This document shows positions 44,077-53,954 of a stretch of 64,000 nucleotides of DNA, one piece after another; the first letter of the stretch is position 1, and each line of letters opens with the position of its first letter. The stretch comes from Spirosoma endophyticum (GTDB taxonomy: Bacteria; Bacteroidota; Bacteroidia; Cytophagales; Spirosomataceae). The stretch spans positions 342,562-406,561 of the forward strand of contig NZ_FOLQ01000005.1 in NCBI RefSeq assembly GCF_900112365.1, written 5' to 3'. The translations under genes were made by a program, and so were the position numbers. The notes beneath the pieces were generated by a model. That model ran no database searches. It was given only the letters and a program-made list of their open reading frames with translations, and was not told the DNA's origin.

Positions 44077-45219
44077 CTAGTTTTTAACGGATATATTTAA
44101 ATGTTGCTGGTACTTCTCGAAGACAAATGTTCGAATCTTGCTTATGAATTTTTCTTCATCAAACGTTTCCGCATGTTTACGAATAAAACTGGGATTGAAG
44201 TACTGTTCGAATACTTCATACTGTTTTATCGCATTGATTAAATCATCAACTGTTTGATGTGAAAAAAAAACTCCTGTTGAATAGGATGGATCATTTCTAA
44301 CAGGAATCTGAGTTGCTAAAACCCCCCCTGCACCATAAGCTATGACAGGACGGCCCGCAGCATTAGCTTCTAAAGGTGTGATCCCATAGTCCTCATGTTG
44401 TGGAAAAATAAATGCCCTACAACCAGCATATACATCCGCTAATTCTTGAGCCGACAAGCCACTCATAAAGATTATATTCTGATTCGCACGACTCTTAATT
44501 TCATTTGCTTGTACACCTTTACCAACAATTACCAGGGGATAACCCAATTGATTAAATGCCTCTACTACCAAATCTACTTTTTTATAATATTCTAATCGAG
44601 AAACAACTAGAAAGTAACCTTTGGGCTTCTCAGAAACGTAAAATTTTTTCGTATTAACAGGCGGATAGATAACTTCAATAGGTTTATTAATTTGATAAAA
44701 AGTGTTAATGCGTTGCGCAGTTTCTTCCGTATTAGCTATATAATAGTCTGGACGCTGTGCTGCTTTAAAATCAATAGACCGCATTATTTTAACCGCGCTA
44801 TCAAAAATCAATCGTTTAAAACCTGTAGACCGAACGTATTGAGCGTAGGAGGTGGGATCCCAAGCCAACCGAAATGGTGTATGACAATAATTAATAACTA
44901 GTGCTGAAGGATTCAATTTAATATATTTACCACAATGAGTCGATGATATAAGAACAACGTCAAACTTGGTTAAATCATGAGCTTGCATTGCCCAAATACC
45001 CATTGGAAAAAACAAATTCTTCATTGTATCATCTGTCTTGGCAATATATTGTAGCCAAGTCGTTCGAATGTCACAATCTCGAAATTCCGAAAATGTCAAT
45101 TTAGGCTGATAACACTGCGTATAAATGGGCGCCGTTGGAAAAGCTTTATGGAAACATAAAGCTACTTGCTCAGCTCCTGCCCGACACATTAATCCATCTT
45201 GTACTAAAGCAATTTCCAT
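44077..45219 (-). CDS. Glycosyltransferase family 4 (WbaZ-like)
   Basis: A 380-residue GT-B enzyme. MEIALVQDGLMCRAGAEQVA at the start, INYCHTPFRLAWDPTSYA, YYIANTEETAQRI and the donor-site EDYGITPLEANAAGRPVIAY are typical of the WbaZ-like mannosyltransferase group. It probably uses GDP-mannose, as the GDP-mannose dehydratase in the locus shows this donor is made, but this is inference. Gaps of 145 and 215 bases flank it, more than most genes here. Confidence 0.87.
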   Translation of the reverse strand: MEIALVQDGLMCRAGAEQVALCFHKAFPTAPIYTQCYQPKLTFSEFRDCDIRTTWLQYIAKTDDTMKNLFFPMGIWAMQAHDLTKFDVVLISSTHCGKYIKLNPSALVINYCHTPFRLAWDPTSYAQYVRSTGFKRLIFDSAVKIMRSIDFKAAQRPDYYIANTEETAQRINTFYQINKPIEVIYPPVNTKKFYVSEKPKGYFLVVSRLEYYKKVDLVVEAFNQLGYPLVIVGKGVQANEIKSRANQNIIFMSGLSAQELADVYAGCRAFIFPQHEDYGITPLEANAAGRPVIAYGAGGVLATQIPVRNDPSYSTGVFFSHQTVDDLINAIKQYEVFEQYFNPSFIRKHAETFDEEKFISKIRTFVFEKYQQHLNISVKN

Positions 45220-45364
45220 AATAAAAACATAATTTTGCGCTCAAGTAATTCAATCAGAATCAATGACGCAATTAAGCAACTTGATCTTACGGAGCCAATA
45301 CTTTGAAAATAATTAGTATATAATATAGACACTATTAAATGCTTATCTAAGCAATTATAGAATG

Positions 45365-46483
45365 TTAAACTGTATTTATAATAGAAATAAATCTAGTTAT
45401 TATTGAGGGCCAACTAAACTCTTTAGCTCTGGCTTTGCCAAGCTCAATCAAGTTTAATCTTATTTTTTCATCAGACATCACCAAATCTATGCCTTTACTT
45501 ATACTCTCTGTGTCAAAAGGGTCTATATAATGTGCAGCATTGCCACACACTTCAGGCATGCTCGCTACTGATGAAGCTACTACAGGACATTCACAAGCCA
45601 TTGCTTCAAGTGGTGGCAACCCAAAACCTTCGTAAATAGAAGGAAATACTAATAAAGTCGCTAAGTTATATATCAAAGGCAAATCATTCACGGAAACATA
45701 ACCAGTGAAATGCACATGGGACCTTAAAAGTTTATTTTGCTCAATTAACTTATATACTTCCTTGTCTCCAGTAATAAAACCTTCTTTTTTACCCACTATA
45801 ACTAAACGTAATTCTGGATGATCTCTAACTATCTTTAAAAACGCTTCTAATAATTTTGTCAAATTTTTATTAGGTTTAACGTTACCTACGAATAATACAA
45901 ACTTGTCTGGTAAGTGAAGTTTTTGAGCTGCTACAATCTTAGTATTATTACTTAAAACTTTAATAAATCTGTCAGCATCAATACCAACATATAGAACACT
46001 AATCTTGTCTGCTCTAGAATTAGTAAATTTAATAATTTCACTTTTTGAAAATTCTGAGTCGGTCAACACCATTTCAGAGAGTCTAACAGCGCTATTTAAC
46101 AAAACTTTAGCATACAAAACCTTGAATACATTTAAAGTTTTACTGTATGCTAAATGATAGGTATCGTGTATAGTCACAATTCTTTTTTTCGCTAGTATGG
46201 GTAATAAAGGTATATTGTAATGCGGTGACCAGAATATATCGCACATTGGAATCAAAAACGGCAAGTAGAATTGTTCTTTAAGAGAATAAATTGGTAAATT
46301 CACGTCGATTACTTTGTAAATAGCATTTTTATCAAACTTAGTTTCTATATCTTTTTTAATCCCTATTAATATAATGTTATAATTTTTTTCAGAAATTAAG
46401 CCTCTAACTAAATACTCAATATATACACCTATACCCGAATTATTAAGCATGCGAACATCAATAACTATTGTTTTCTGTGTCAT
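45365..46483 (-). CDS. Glycosyltransferase family 4
   Basis: A 372-residue GT-B enzyme. IDVRMLNNSGIGVYIEYLVR, IVTIHDTYHL, VLFVGNVKPNKNLTKLLEAF and the donor-site YEGFGLPPLEAMACECPVVA are all typical. It has the form of mannosyl or related GT4 transferases of O-antigen loci. Bases in this gene are markedly AT-rich, shown by the many Lys/Ile/Asn codons ending in A or T. It begins 35 bases after the polymerase gene stop. Confidence 0.88.
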   Translation of the reverse strand: MTQKTIVIDVRMLNNSGIGVYIEYLVRGLISEKNYNIILIGIKKDIETKFDKNAIYKVIDVNLPIYSLKEQFYLPFLIPMCDIFWSPHYNIPLLPILAKKRIVTIHDTYHLAYSKTLNVFKVLYAKVLLNSAVRLSEMVLTDSEFSKSEIIKFTNSRADKISVLYVGIDADRFIKVLSNNTKIVAAQKLHLPDKFVLFVGNVKPNKNLTKLLEAFLKIVRDHPELRLVIVGKKEGFITGDKEVYKLIEQNKLLRSHVHFTGYVSVNDLPLIYNLATLLVFPSIYEGFGLPPLEAMACECPVVASSVASMPEVCGNAAHYIDPFDTESISKGIDLVMSDEKIRLNLIELGKARAKEFSWPSIITRFISIINTV

Positions 46484-46518
46484 GATTACTGTTTAATAAT
46501 GTACACTCACTTATATAT

Positions 46519-47844
46519 TTAGTTTGTTTTCCTACTACGCAGCCAATTAATGCTAAAATTACTCTTTTTTACTTTCCATTTTACCTTACTGCGTAATATA
46601 AAGTTCACAAAGAAATACACAGGCAAAGTAAAAAAACATGTAAGAAAAGCGCAGAAGACGCCAAAAGTTAACTCCATTGGAATTGCACTAAGGTGATTAG
46701 CAATACAAGCTGTTAAAACAAAAGAAAAGGCAGAAGAGAACTGCTTATTAAAGAAGTTATATCTGGAGTAGGCATAAATAGTACCGACAAAAGCACTATA
46801 AATGAATGCCCCATAATATCCAAAATATATCTGTCCCTCTATATAATAGGGAGTATTAGGGCCAGCAACAATAGCGTTATAGTTATTAATAATGTTCCTT
46901 ATCATAACATTTCCATTAGCTTCTATACCTGGTACAATCCTCAAAAAGGATAAAATTCCATTAAATAAATAAGCAGGATAATCCCAAAAATGATACTGGG
47001 CGAAATACTGCTCGTTAACTGGTTGATAAAAATAAAGCGTTGAATCTGCACCCATCAATAATCTTGTAACATAATTTATAAGTGATTCTTCTAAACCCCC
47101 AACCTCTTTTCTATATATGAGAAAAGGAAGAGACGCTGCAAGAAGAAGAACAATAGGAGTAATGAATCTTATAATCAATCTAATTTTATTATTCTGCTTA
47201 AATAGAGGTTGATTAGTTATAAATCCAATTATAACTGCAATGTATATCAAAGCCCCCTTAGCTCCAGATAGAGAGCTTAAAAATATAACAATTATTAATA
47301 ATACAACATCACTATACTTTGGTTTAGAAAATAACAGAAAAATCAGTCCAGTAAATAAAAAACTACCTACCCCTATATTAATCTGCGTTAGAATTGCAAA
47401 GCCAATCTCCGGGTTTTCGACTTTAGCTCTACTAGGATCATCAGCTAAAAGTGCGAATCCAGTAGTGTAAAATAGTGCCATATTTGCGAAAAAATATAAC
47501 GCTAAAAGTAAATATAGAATTATTCTAAAAATATAATAATCAGGAAAGGACGACGATAAAATCGTCGGCGTTGTCTTACTAACTTGGAACTTGTAACTTG
47601 TTAAAGCAAAACCTAAAAAAAAGAAGGAATGACACAAAAAAAAATGTACCGCAAACTCACCTTGCGTTACTCCTAAAGTGTTAACGACTAATACGCTAGA
47701 AAAGGATAATGTGAAGACGTATATAAAAAGCGGGTCCAGCAAAGAATATATATACCTTTTAAAAAAAAGCAAATAAATACCAAAGAAAAGAGCTGCTTGG
47801 GTAAAAATTAGAGAAAAATCATCAATATCTATAACATATCTCAT
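46519..47844 (-). CDS. Wzy-like O-antigen/exopolysaccharide polymerase
   Basis: A 441-residue membrane protein with about 11-12 hydrophobic helices and a large extracytoplasmic loop in the middle (about 235-330, including YFYQPVNEQYFAQYHFWDYP). It has no motif other than this topology plus a helix set like oligosaccharide repeat-unit polymerases (ALIYIAVIIGFITNQPLFKQ region). Together with Wzx and Wzz in the same locus this makes it the best Wzy candidate, joining repeat units in the periplasm. AT content is high and the sequence is likely poorly conserved, as for all Wzy. Confidence 0.75.
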   Translation of the reverse strand: MRYVIDIDDFSLIFTQAALFFGIYLLFFKRYIYSLLDPLFIYVFTLSFSSVLVVNTLGVTQGEFAVHFFLCHSFFFLGFALTSYKFQVSKTTPTILSSSFPDYYIFRIILYLLLALYFFANMALFYTTGFALLADDPSRAKVENPEIGFAILTQINIGVGSFLFTGLIFLLFSKPKYSDVVLLIIVIFLSSLSGAKGALIYIAVIIGFITNQPLFKQNNKIRLIIRFITPIVLLLAASLPFLIYRKEVGGLEESLINYVTRLLMGADSTLYFYQPVNEQYFAQYHFWDYPAYLFNGILSFLRIVPGIEANGNVMIRNIINNYNAIVAGPNTPYYIEGQIYFGYYGAFIYSAFVGTIYAYSRYNFFNKQFSSAFSFVLTACIANHLSAIPMELTFGVFCAFLTCFFTLPVYFFVNFILRSKVKWKVKKSNFSINWLRSRKTN

Positions 47845-48205
47845 AACTATTCATTTGAAAGACGTTAAAATCTTAATAAGTATCTAATAGTTAATTCAAA
47901 TTATTAAATTTATTAAAAAATAAATGCTGGACATTTTTCGGTTAAGAATATCAAATCGAAAATAGAATGAATAAAATTCGAATCTTTTAAATAGGTTTTA
48001 CAAAAATAAAATATATAATGGAAATATTTATCATAATGATTAATAATTTACTGTTTATTAAAAGACAATCTCACGACCGGCTTACTTTATAAAAACTAGC
48101 GATTTAAATAATTAACACTGATATCCATCCAAAAACAAATTGAAGCAAACTTAAAAAAAATAATTTTAGAAACTAAAGAATAAAAAGAAACCGACTTCCT
48201 TAGAT
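47845..48205. other. AT-rich intergenic spacer in the polysaccharide locus
   Basis: A 361-base gap upstream of the polymerase gene with no gene that I can support. It is strongly AT-rich. On the minus strand, boxes of TAnnTTTG form appear at 48008-48001 (TATTTTTG) and 48153-48146 (TAAGTTTG), but neither has a good upstream TTG at the usual spacing. It may hold an internal promoter or mark a junction where the polymerase half of the locus was joined. Confidence 0.4.
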
Positions 48206-49231
48206 TTAATATTTGGCAAAGCATAGTTTAACAATTGTGAAAATACGTTTAAACTGTCCTCTAAAAATTCGGTTTGCTATCGTAGCCAAAAGCCCTAATC
48301 TAACAATAAAATTTGTAAAAAGACCATTATATTTAGATGCATATAACAATTTGCTTCGCACACTATAATAATCGGACATTTCGCTTTTCTGTTTTTTTTT
48401 ATAATTAGCATTCACGCTTGCGCCAACTTTATGATAAATAATAGCGTTTTTAGTGTAACTTATACCCCATCCTTTTTTCCTTCCCCGAGCACACCAATCA
48501 AGTTCTTCATAGTAAAAAAAGTAATCCTCTGCTAAAAGGCCTACTTCATAAACAAATTCAGGCTTTACGAGCATACATGCACCACTTATGTAATCAAGCC
48601 GTTCACTGCTTTTAATATGTTCTGTATTTACTGGCAGACCATCACCCACTTGTCTTATGAAGCCCAATAATTCATTATAAATGCCTCCCCCTAAACATTG
48701 AATTATATTTGGCTCATTGTAATACAATAACTTTCCGCCTACAATACCTATCTTATCAGACGCTTGATATTGCTGATGGCATTTCACTAACTCATTTAAC
48801 GAATTAGCTGTAACTAATGTATCATTGTTAAGTAACCAATAATACTCTGCATCTCCCTGCGCTTTTGCGTAACTCAGGCCCAAATTATTACCTGCGCTAA
48901 AACCTCTATTCGATTTAGCCTTTATAATTGTTAAATCCCATTGAATTGATAACTTATTTAATAACTCCGGATCATCCTCATTGAATAAATGATATTGAAT
49001 TGGTTTCTGAGCAAATGGTTTAGCCAAAGTATCAAGTAATTGATTATGTTCTTCTATTATTGCTTTACCTGTTGCCCAATTTTGTATAATATCAATAGAA
49101 TTATCAGGAGAGCAATTATCTATTAGTATAATATGATAGTTGAGGTACGATATTTTGAACACACTCTCCAAACAAGAGATAGTATCAAATGCACCACAAT
49201 AATTGAGTATAATTATATATACCTTAGGCAT
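48206..49231 (-). CDS. Glycosyltransferase family 2 (rhamnosyltransferase-like)
   Basis: A 341-residue GT-A enzyme. VYIIILNYCGAFDTISCLES, LIDNCSPDNSIDII, the metal site YWLLNNDTLVT and EDYFFYYEELDWCARGRKKG are classic for the large rhamnosyltransferase-like GT2 group. A C-terminal amphipathic helix ends the protein. The start ATG follows the stop of the previous GT2 by one base (TAA-C-ATG), showing translational coupling. Sugar specificity is only suggested by the family. Confidence 0.87.
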   Translation of the reverse strand: MPKVYIIILNYCGAFDTISCLESVFKISYLNYHIILIDNCSPDNSIDIIQNWATGKAIIEEHNQLLDTLAKPFAQKPIQYHLFNEDDPELLNKLSIQWDLTIIKAKSNRGFSAGNNLGLSYAKAQGDAEYYWLLNNDTLVTANSLNELVKCHQQYQASDKIGIVGGKLLYYNEPNIIQCLGGGIYNELLGFIRQVGDGLPVNTEHIKSSERLDYISGACMLVKPEFVYEVGLLAEDYFFYYEELDWCARGRKKGWGISYTKNAIIYHKVGASVNANYKKKQKSEMSDYYSVRSKLLYASKYNGLFTNFIVRLGLLATIANRIFRGQFKRIFTIVKLCFAKY

Positions 49232-49232
49232 G

Positions 49233-50096
49233 TTACATCTTAAAAGTTCTTTTACCTAAATTAGCTTTCCACCCATCGTGAAGCCCTTTTATAAATAGAA
49301 GCAATCGAACTTTCTTCTTGTTCTCTAAAAAAATGATTTTAAAGAAGTCTTTCAATATTTCTTTAAAAAATATATACTTTGTCTCTAGGCTTACCAATTC
49401 ATATTTTTTTATAGAGAAAATACCATTTCTAGTTTTATAATAAATCCGTAAGGGGTTATGCGACCCCCAATAAATTGGCAATCTATAACCTAAAATCTTT
49501 ACCTGTTTTTGCTTTCCTAATTTATGGTCAAGCTGAATACTATTTATTTCTGTAATAGTATAACCATATTTCTTTAAACGAAAGCAATATTCATGATCTA
49601 CAGAGTCAATAAATAATTCGTTCATAAAATGACCGCATTCTTTATAAGCTGATAAGTTCAACAAATTACCTGACGTTATGGTATATGGCACTATTCTTAC
49701 CGTATTATCAAAAAGCTGAGGATTACATTGGCTAGCAATTATACCAAGTTTTTCAATACCGTGTTGATTTACATAAGCCAACATTTTTTGAATGCCATCA
49801 GAGGGAAAGTATGTATCATCATCCATAGTTAATAGAAATTGATATCCGAATCTTATAGCCATATTTGCAGCCTGGTTCAACGCATAGGCTACACCCAAGT
49901 TACTGCCATTATAAATATAAGTTATATTGGAAATCATCTTTATTTTTTCAACTAGCTCATAATTTACCTTTTCCGAGTTGTCAATTACAAAAAGATGATT
50001 TATCTGGTCTATATAACTATGTATATTTTTAATTACTTGCATATTAGAGTTGTACAGTATAACTGATCCAGCAATGCTATATTTATCAAATGCCAT
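49233..50096 (-). CDS. Glycosyltransferase family 2 (WbbL/RfbF rhamnosyltransferase-like)
   Basis: A 287-residue GT-A enzyme. SVILYNSNMQVIKNI, FVIDNS, YNGSNLGVAYALNQAAN, the metal site LLTMDDDTYF and IDSVDHEYCFRLKKYGYTI follow the rhamnosyltransferase group of GT2. It presumably adds a sugar to the growing lipid-linked repeat at the cytoplasmic face. It is coupled to the next gene with a one-base gap. It is AT-rich like its neighbours. Confidence 0.85.
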   Translation of the reverse strand: MAFDKYSIAGSVILYNSNMQVIKNIHSYIDQINHLFVIDNSEKVNYELVEKIKMISNITYIYNGSNLGVAYALNQAANMAIRFGYQFLLTMDDDTYFPSDGIQKMLAYVNQHGIEKLGIIASQCNPQLFDNTVRIVPYTITSGNLLNLSAYKECGHFMNELFIDSVDHEYCFRLKKYGYTITEINSIQLDHKLGKQKQVKILGYRLPIYWGSHNPLRIYYKTRNGIFSIKKYELVSLETKYIFFKEILKDFFKIIFLENKKKVRLLLFIKGLHDGWKANLGKRTFKM

Positions 50097-50157
50097 GGTA
50101 GAAACTTATACAAATGAAAGCATAGGTCAGTGAGGAAAAAAAAGATATACTGGAAAA

Positions 50158-50961
50158 TTAAATCCCGTCTTGCACATTTTTTAAGTTAGGTTTAATCCTC
50201 TCCATTTTTAGAACCTTTCGTAATTTAGCTATTAATTTTCCTCTTGTATGCATATACGGATAATATAGTTTAAGTGAAATGCTAAGTACAAAATTGATGA
50301 AGGAATTTTTCAAATAAATTCTTCTTATGTTATTAGCATCAGTAATTCCAGCTTTAACTCCAACTCCAGCACTAGAGCTATATCCTTCTGTAGAAAAAAT
50401 AGAGATTATGTATGGAATGAATAATGAAGGCTGCTTCTGTGAGTAAATTCTCAGAGTCAATTCATAATCAGCAGCACTTTTAAACTTTTGATTATAACGA
50501 AAATCATCAAATAATCTCTTATGATAAAATGCACTTTGATGATGTAGTCTATTTTCGAACAAGCATCTTATGCCAATATGAGAACGAAAAATTGCACCGT
50601 TATCAAGTAAAACATTACCATATACAACTGCCAAGTTAGGTTGAAGGTAAGGAGCTATTTTAGCAAACACATCAGTAGGCAGTATATCATCTGCACCTAA
50701 AAAAAAAAGCCAATCACCTTTCGCTTTATCTATTCCTTTATTCATAGCATCGAAAATTCCTTTATCTGGTTCACTGATCCATCCAGCAAGCTGGCTTTCA
50801 TATTTTCGTATTATATCAATCGACCCATCTGTACTTCCTCCATCAATAATCCAATAATCAAATAAATCTTTATCCTGACTAAGAACACTTTTAAGCGTGA
50901 ATTCTAATGTCGAGCCGGCATTAAATACAACTGTAATAACAGAGATGAGTGGGTTATTCAT
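50158..50961 (-). CDS. Glycosyltransferase family 2 (WcaE-like)
   Basis: A 267-residue GT-A enzyme. SVITVVFNAGSTLEFTLKSV, YWIIDGGSTDGSIDIIRKYE, WISEPDKGIFDAMNKGIDKA and the metal-site LFFLGADDILP are the standard layout of the WcaE-like group in colanic acid and similar loci. HHQSAFYHKRLF and DYELTLRI follow. Length is normal. It lies 72 bases after the upstream GT4 gene. Confidence 0.87.
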   Translation of the reverse strand: MNNPLISVITVVFNAGSTLEFTLKSVLSQDKDLFDYWIIDGGSTDGSIDIIRKYESQLAGWISEPDKGIFDAMNKGIDKAKGDWLFFLGADDILPTDVFAKIAPYLQPNLAVVYGNVLLDNGAIFRSHIGIRCLFENRLHHQSAFYHKRLFDDFRYNQKFKSAADYELTLRIYSQKQPSLFIPYIISIFSTEGYSSSAGVGVKAGITDANNIRRIYLKNSFINFVLSISLKLYYPYMHTRGKLIAKLRKVLKMERIKPNLKNVQDGI

Positions 50962-51033
50962 AGATTAATTTTAATATTCAATCCAAGAGCAATTTCTTAA
51001 AGCTTTTAAGACTCAATTTGAATCTTCTACTAA

Positions 51034-52140
51034 TCAAATAATTGTTTTATAGAGATTAAGAGTTTCGACAACAGTACGGTTCCAAGAGAAATTATTTAAT
51101 TGCTCGCGTCCTTTTTTTATTAACATCTGACGAAGTTGGCCTTCATTTAACAAACGCTCGATAGCATTTGATATTGAATCAGGTAATATAGGATCAATAT
51201 ATAAGGCGGCATTACCCGCAACTTCAGGTAGTGAACTTAGATTACTAATAATACAAGGGCAGTTGCAAGCAAATGCTTCTAGTACTGGAATTCCGAACCC
51301 CTCATACAAAGTCGGAAATATAAACGCTGTTGCCTGTTGATAAAGTTTTTGCAACAACTTGTCACCGTTAACTGGCAGTTGTGATACTAACTCATTAACA
51401 CCAACTGAATGTATCATGCTATTCTCCTCATTAGTAAAAGGTCCTCCACCAGCGCATAACAATTTCAATTTATATTTCTTTAATATTGGATGAACTGCAT
51501 AAAGTAAGCCTTTGAAATTTTTATATCGTTCTCGGCGCCCCACAAATAAAAGGTATGGCTCAGGGGCTATTTTTTCGGTTACTTCTGCTGCTAAAGGCTT
51601 TAGCGAGTTACCTAGGTATATTACCTCTATTTTAGTAGGGTCGACATTTAATAAATTTACTATATCAGTTTTGGTACTCTCCGAAATAGCAATAATTCGG
51701 TCTGCTCGATCGGCCAAAGTCTGTTTATACTTCGTAAGTACACCATCATCTGACAACTCAGGAAATTGACCAGAGAATTTCTCATGAATCATGTCCAGAA
51801 ATGTAACTACTAAGGGACGCTTCTTCAGATGGGGGATAAAATAGGGATCGTAATACGTAGCATGAAAAACATCATATTGTTTTATATGTAATTTGGCAAT
51901 TGAAAATAAATGGTTCACTTCTCGGATGAACTTTTGCTTACCAGGGACATTATGCTCAGCCAGAAAAGGTTTTACTTTTACACCACTTTCTTGTATATGA
52001 ATATTGTTAGAAAATAGCAAAGAAACGTAAGCGTTATCATTCTCCGTTTTATTTATGCCAGCAATTAATTCAGAAAAATAACGCGATATACCACCATAAT
52101 TCTGTTCGGTAAATGTTTGATGGTCAAAAAAAATATCCAT
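51034..52140 (-). CDS. Glycosyltransferase family 4
   Basis: A 368-residue GT-B enzyme. The start MDIFFDHQTFTEQNYGGISR, VVTFLDMIHE, RIIAISESTKTDIVNLLNV, LLFVGRRERYKNFKGLLYAV and the donor motif YEGFGIPVLEAFACNCPCII are typical of GT4 mannosyl-type enzymes. It is the first glycosyltransferase after the two small methyltransferase-like and transferase genes. Sugar specificity is unknown. The gap to the upstream methyltransferase gene is 13 bases, so they are in one transcript. Confidence 0.88.
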   Translation of the reverse strand: MDIFFDHQTFTEQNYGGISRYFSELIAGINKTENDNAYVSLLFSNNIHIQESGVKVKPFLAEHNVPGKQKFIREVNHLFSIAKLHIKQYDVFHATYYDPYFIPHLKKRPLVVTFLDMIHEKFSGQFPELSDDGVLTKYKQTLADRADRIIAISESTKTDIVNLLNVDPTKIEVIYLGNSLKPLAAEVTEKIAPEPYLLFVGRRERYKNFKGLLYAVHPILKKYKLKLLCAGGGPFTNEENSMIHSVGVNELVSQLPVNGDKLLQKLYQQATAFIFPTLYEGFGIPVLEAFACNCPCIISNLSSLPEVAGNAALYIDPILPDSISNAIERLLNEGQLRQMLIKKGREQLNNFSWNRTVVETLNLYKTII

Positions 52141-52153
52141 ATTTTTTACTGAA

Positions 52154-52969
52154 TTATTTATTTGATAAGTTCCCCAGTAAAAAACTTTCTTTCAATCGAT
52201 TTTGAACAAATGAAAAATCTTTTTCTAATAAAGTTTGATGCTTGTCCATGATCTTATTGTACCAATGGCCCCAACGCGGATGTGTGATGGCTTTGAACAA
52301 TCTATTATTTATTTTTTTTTTACTAAAAAGGTGGACATTCTGGTCATTCCAATTATAGTTCAGACTAAATCGATCAGCAAGTGCTTGCAAAGATGCACGA
52401 CTGTATAAAGATATGTGTTGTCCCGTTTCAGGCGTAAAATACCACCATGATTCAGGGCTAACATCTTTAGTTGGTTGTACAGTAGTAGAGAACAAAACTG
52501 TATCACTAAATGTAAGTATTTTTTCTAATTCTACTACTGGATCAACTAAGTGCTCAAATACTTCAAAAGCAGTCAAAAGTTCGGCAGTAAATGGTGGTAC
52601 GTCTGTTACATCGAATAATTGAGCATACAAATTATCACAATAAATATCCTGTCGATAAAAATTGTATCCGCGATCACGCATCATACGTACCAACATACCA
52701 TAACCTCCCCCATAGTCTATGAATTGAGCATCAGGATTGAACCATTTATTTATTACAGCTTTCACGACTGGAACAATAAATTCATTACGTGTAATCAGAC
52801 CAATATCCAGTTTTGTTATAGCATTTGCATAAGCTTCAGAGAGCCAATAAGGATCTTCAGTTTGTATAAATTGACATGTTGAGCACTTGTAATACTTAAT
52901 ATTATATTTGCCTAACACTTCAACAGACAAATAATAAGCGCTATTTGATAAACATATCTTACATTTCAT
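52154..52969 (-). CDS. SAM-dependent methyltransferase with N-terminal zinc-ribbon-like motif
   Basis: A 271-residue protein. Residues 1-35 have Cys3-x2-Cys6 and Cys28-x2-Cys31 (CKIC...CSTC), a zinc-ribbon-like pair seen in C-methyltransferases and related sugar enzymes. The Rossmann part follows: FIDYGGGYGMLVRMMRDRGY is the SAM-binding loop, then LLTAFEVFEHLVDP and HISLYSRASLQALA. It probably methylates a sugar or a glycan end in the polysaccharide. Start ATG 52969. Acceptor is unknown. Confidence 0.82.
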   Translation of the reverse strand: MKCKICLSNSAYYLSVEVLGKYNIKYYKCSTCQFIQTEDPYWLSEAYANAITKLDIGLITRNEFIVPVVKAVINKWFNPDAQFIDYGGGYGMLVRMMRDRGYNFYRQDIYCDNLYAQLFDVTDVPPFTAELLTAFEVFEHLVDPVVELEKILTFSDTVLFSTTVQPTKDVSPESWWYFTPETGQHISLYSRASLQALADRFSLNYNWNDQNVHLFSKKKINNRLFKAITHPRWGHWYNKIMDKHQTLLEKDFSFVQNRLKESFLLGNLSNK

Positions 52970-52992
52970 AATTTAACAAAAAAAGGATAAGA

Positions 52993-53931
52993 TTAAATAT
53001 AGCTTTTATAACCGATGAAGTAATTCTTTATCGATCTAAGTTTGTTCCACCAAGATGATGGGGCATAAAATCTAGCAAGTGCATAATGGACAGCCTCTTT
53101 GTTGAGTGTTATCGCCTTAGGGAAAATAATTCGTTTAGTTTCAAGTGGTATCGTTCCCAGATTTGCAAACTCTGAATTGCTTAACGTATGCGTTGCAGAC
53201 TCTCCAAAACCAATATTTGAGATAAGATTTTGGTTAGGTATAATAGATAGTCCTTTATTTTTCCAGATAGCAAATACCCACTGATAGTCCCAAGTATCTA
53301 TGTTACCCGAATAAGTCCCATAAAAGGCGGTTTGCCAGTATGATACTGAAGGTGAATAAGTTATTACGTTTTTAATCTCTTCAGATCGCATAAATTCAGG
53401 ATAACTATTCATATTAACATCATAGTGCTGCCAAGCTCGGCGCCAAGTAGCCCATCCCCAAATATGAGGTATATTAGAGAAAAAAAATGTTTCTCCTCCC
53501 CACTTATGGCCCCCATATAAGTTAGCACCACCAATGTGCATAACTTTATGTTCATGAGTATATTTATGCAATAGGATTCGGCAAAACTCAAAAAATGTCA
53601 AATCAGGTAAACAATCATCTTCCAAAATAATCCCAGCTTCAACTTGCTCAAAAAACCAAGTGATCGCTGAGCTCACGGCCTTTTTACAGCCCAAATTTTC
53701 TGTTCGATATAACGTCTTTATTGCACATGGCCAATCGACACGATTTTCTATATCACGACACGCTAAAACTGCTTCATTATCAGTAGGGTGATTGAGCCGG
53801 GGCCCATCAACAGCTAAATAGAGTGTTGACGGCCTAGCTTCTCGTATACGTTCAAACACTTGCAGTGCTAAAGTTGGACGATTAAACATGACCAATAAGA
53901 CCGGGACATCAAATGATGTATTTATCTCCAT
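52993..53931 (-). CDS. Nucleotide-diphospho-sugar transferase (GT-A fold)
   Basis: A 312-residue protein of the GT-A superfamily. VPVLLVMFNRPTLALQVFER, LYLAVDGPRLNHPTDNEAV and IILEDDCLPDLTFFEFCR are its donor and metal-binding features (EDD in place of DxD). IWGWATWRRAWQHYD is the aromatic acceptor part found in this group. Its members are often annotated as hemolysin-activation or sugar-transferase proteins, with unclear sugars. It overlaps nothing and is spaced 23 bases from each neighbour, so it is part of the operon. Confidence 0.75.
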   Translation of the reverse strand: MEINTSFDVPVLLVMFNRPTLALQVFERIREARPSTLYLAVDGPRLNHPTDNEAVLACRDIENRVDWPCAIKTLYRTENLGCKKAVSSAITWFFEQVEAGIILEDDCLPDLTFFEFCRILLHKYTHEHKVMHIGGANLYGGHKWGGETFFFSNIPHIWGWATWRRAWQHYDVNMNSYPEFMRSEEIKNVITYSPSVSYWQTAFYGTYSGNIDTWDYQWVFAIWKNKGLSIIPNQNLISNIGFGESATHTLSNSEFANLGTIPLETKRIIFPKAITLNKEAVHYALARFYAPSSWWNKLRSIKNYFIGYKSYI

Positions 53932-53954
53932 TGATTACTAATTAAACATAATTA

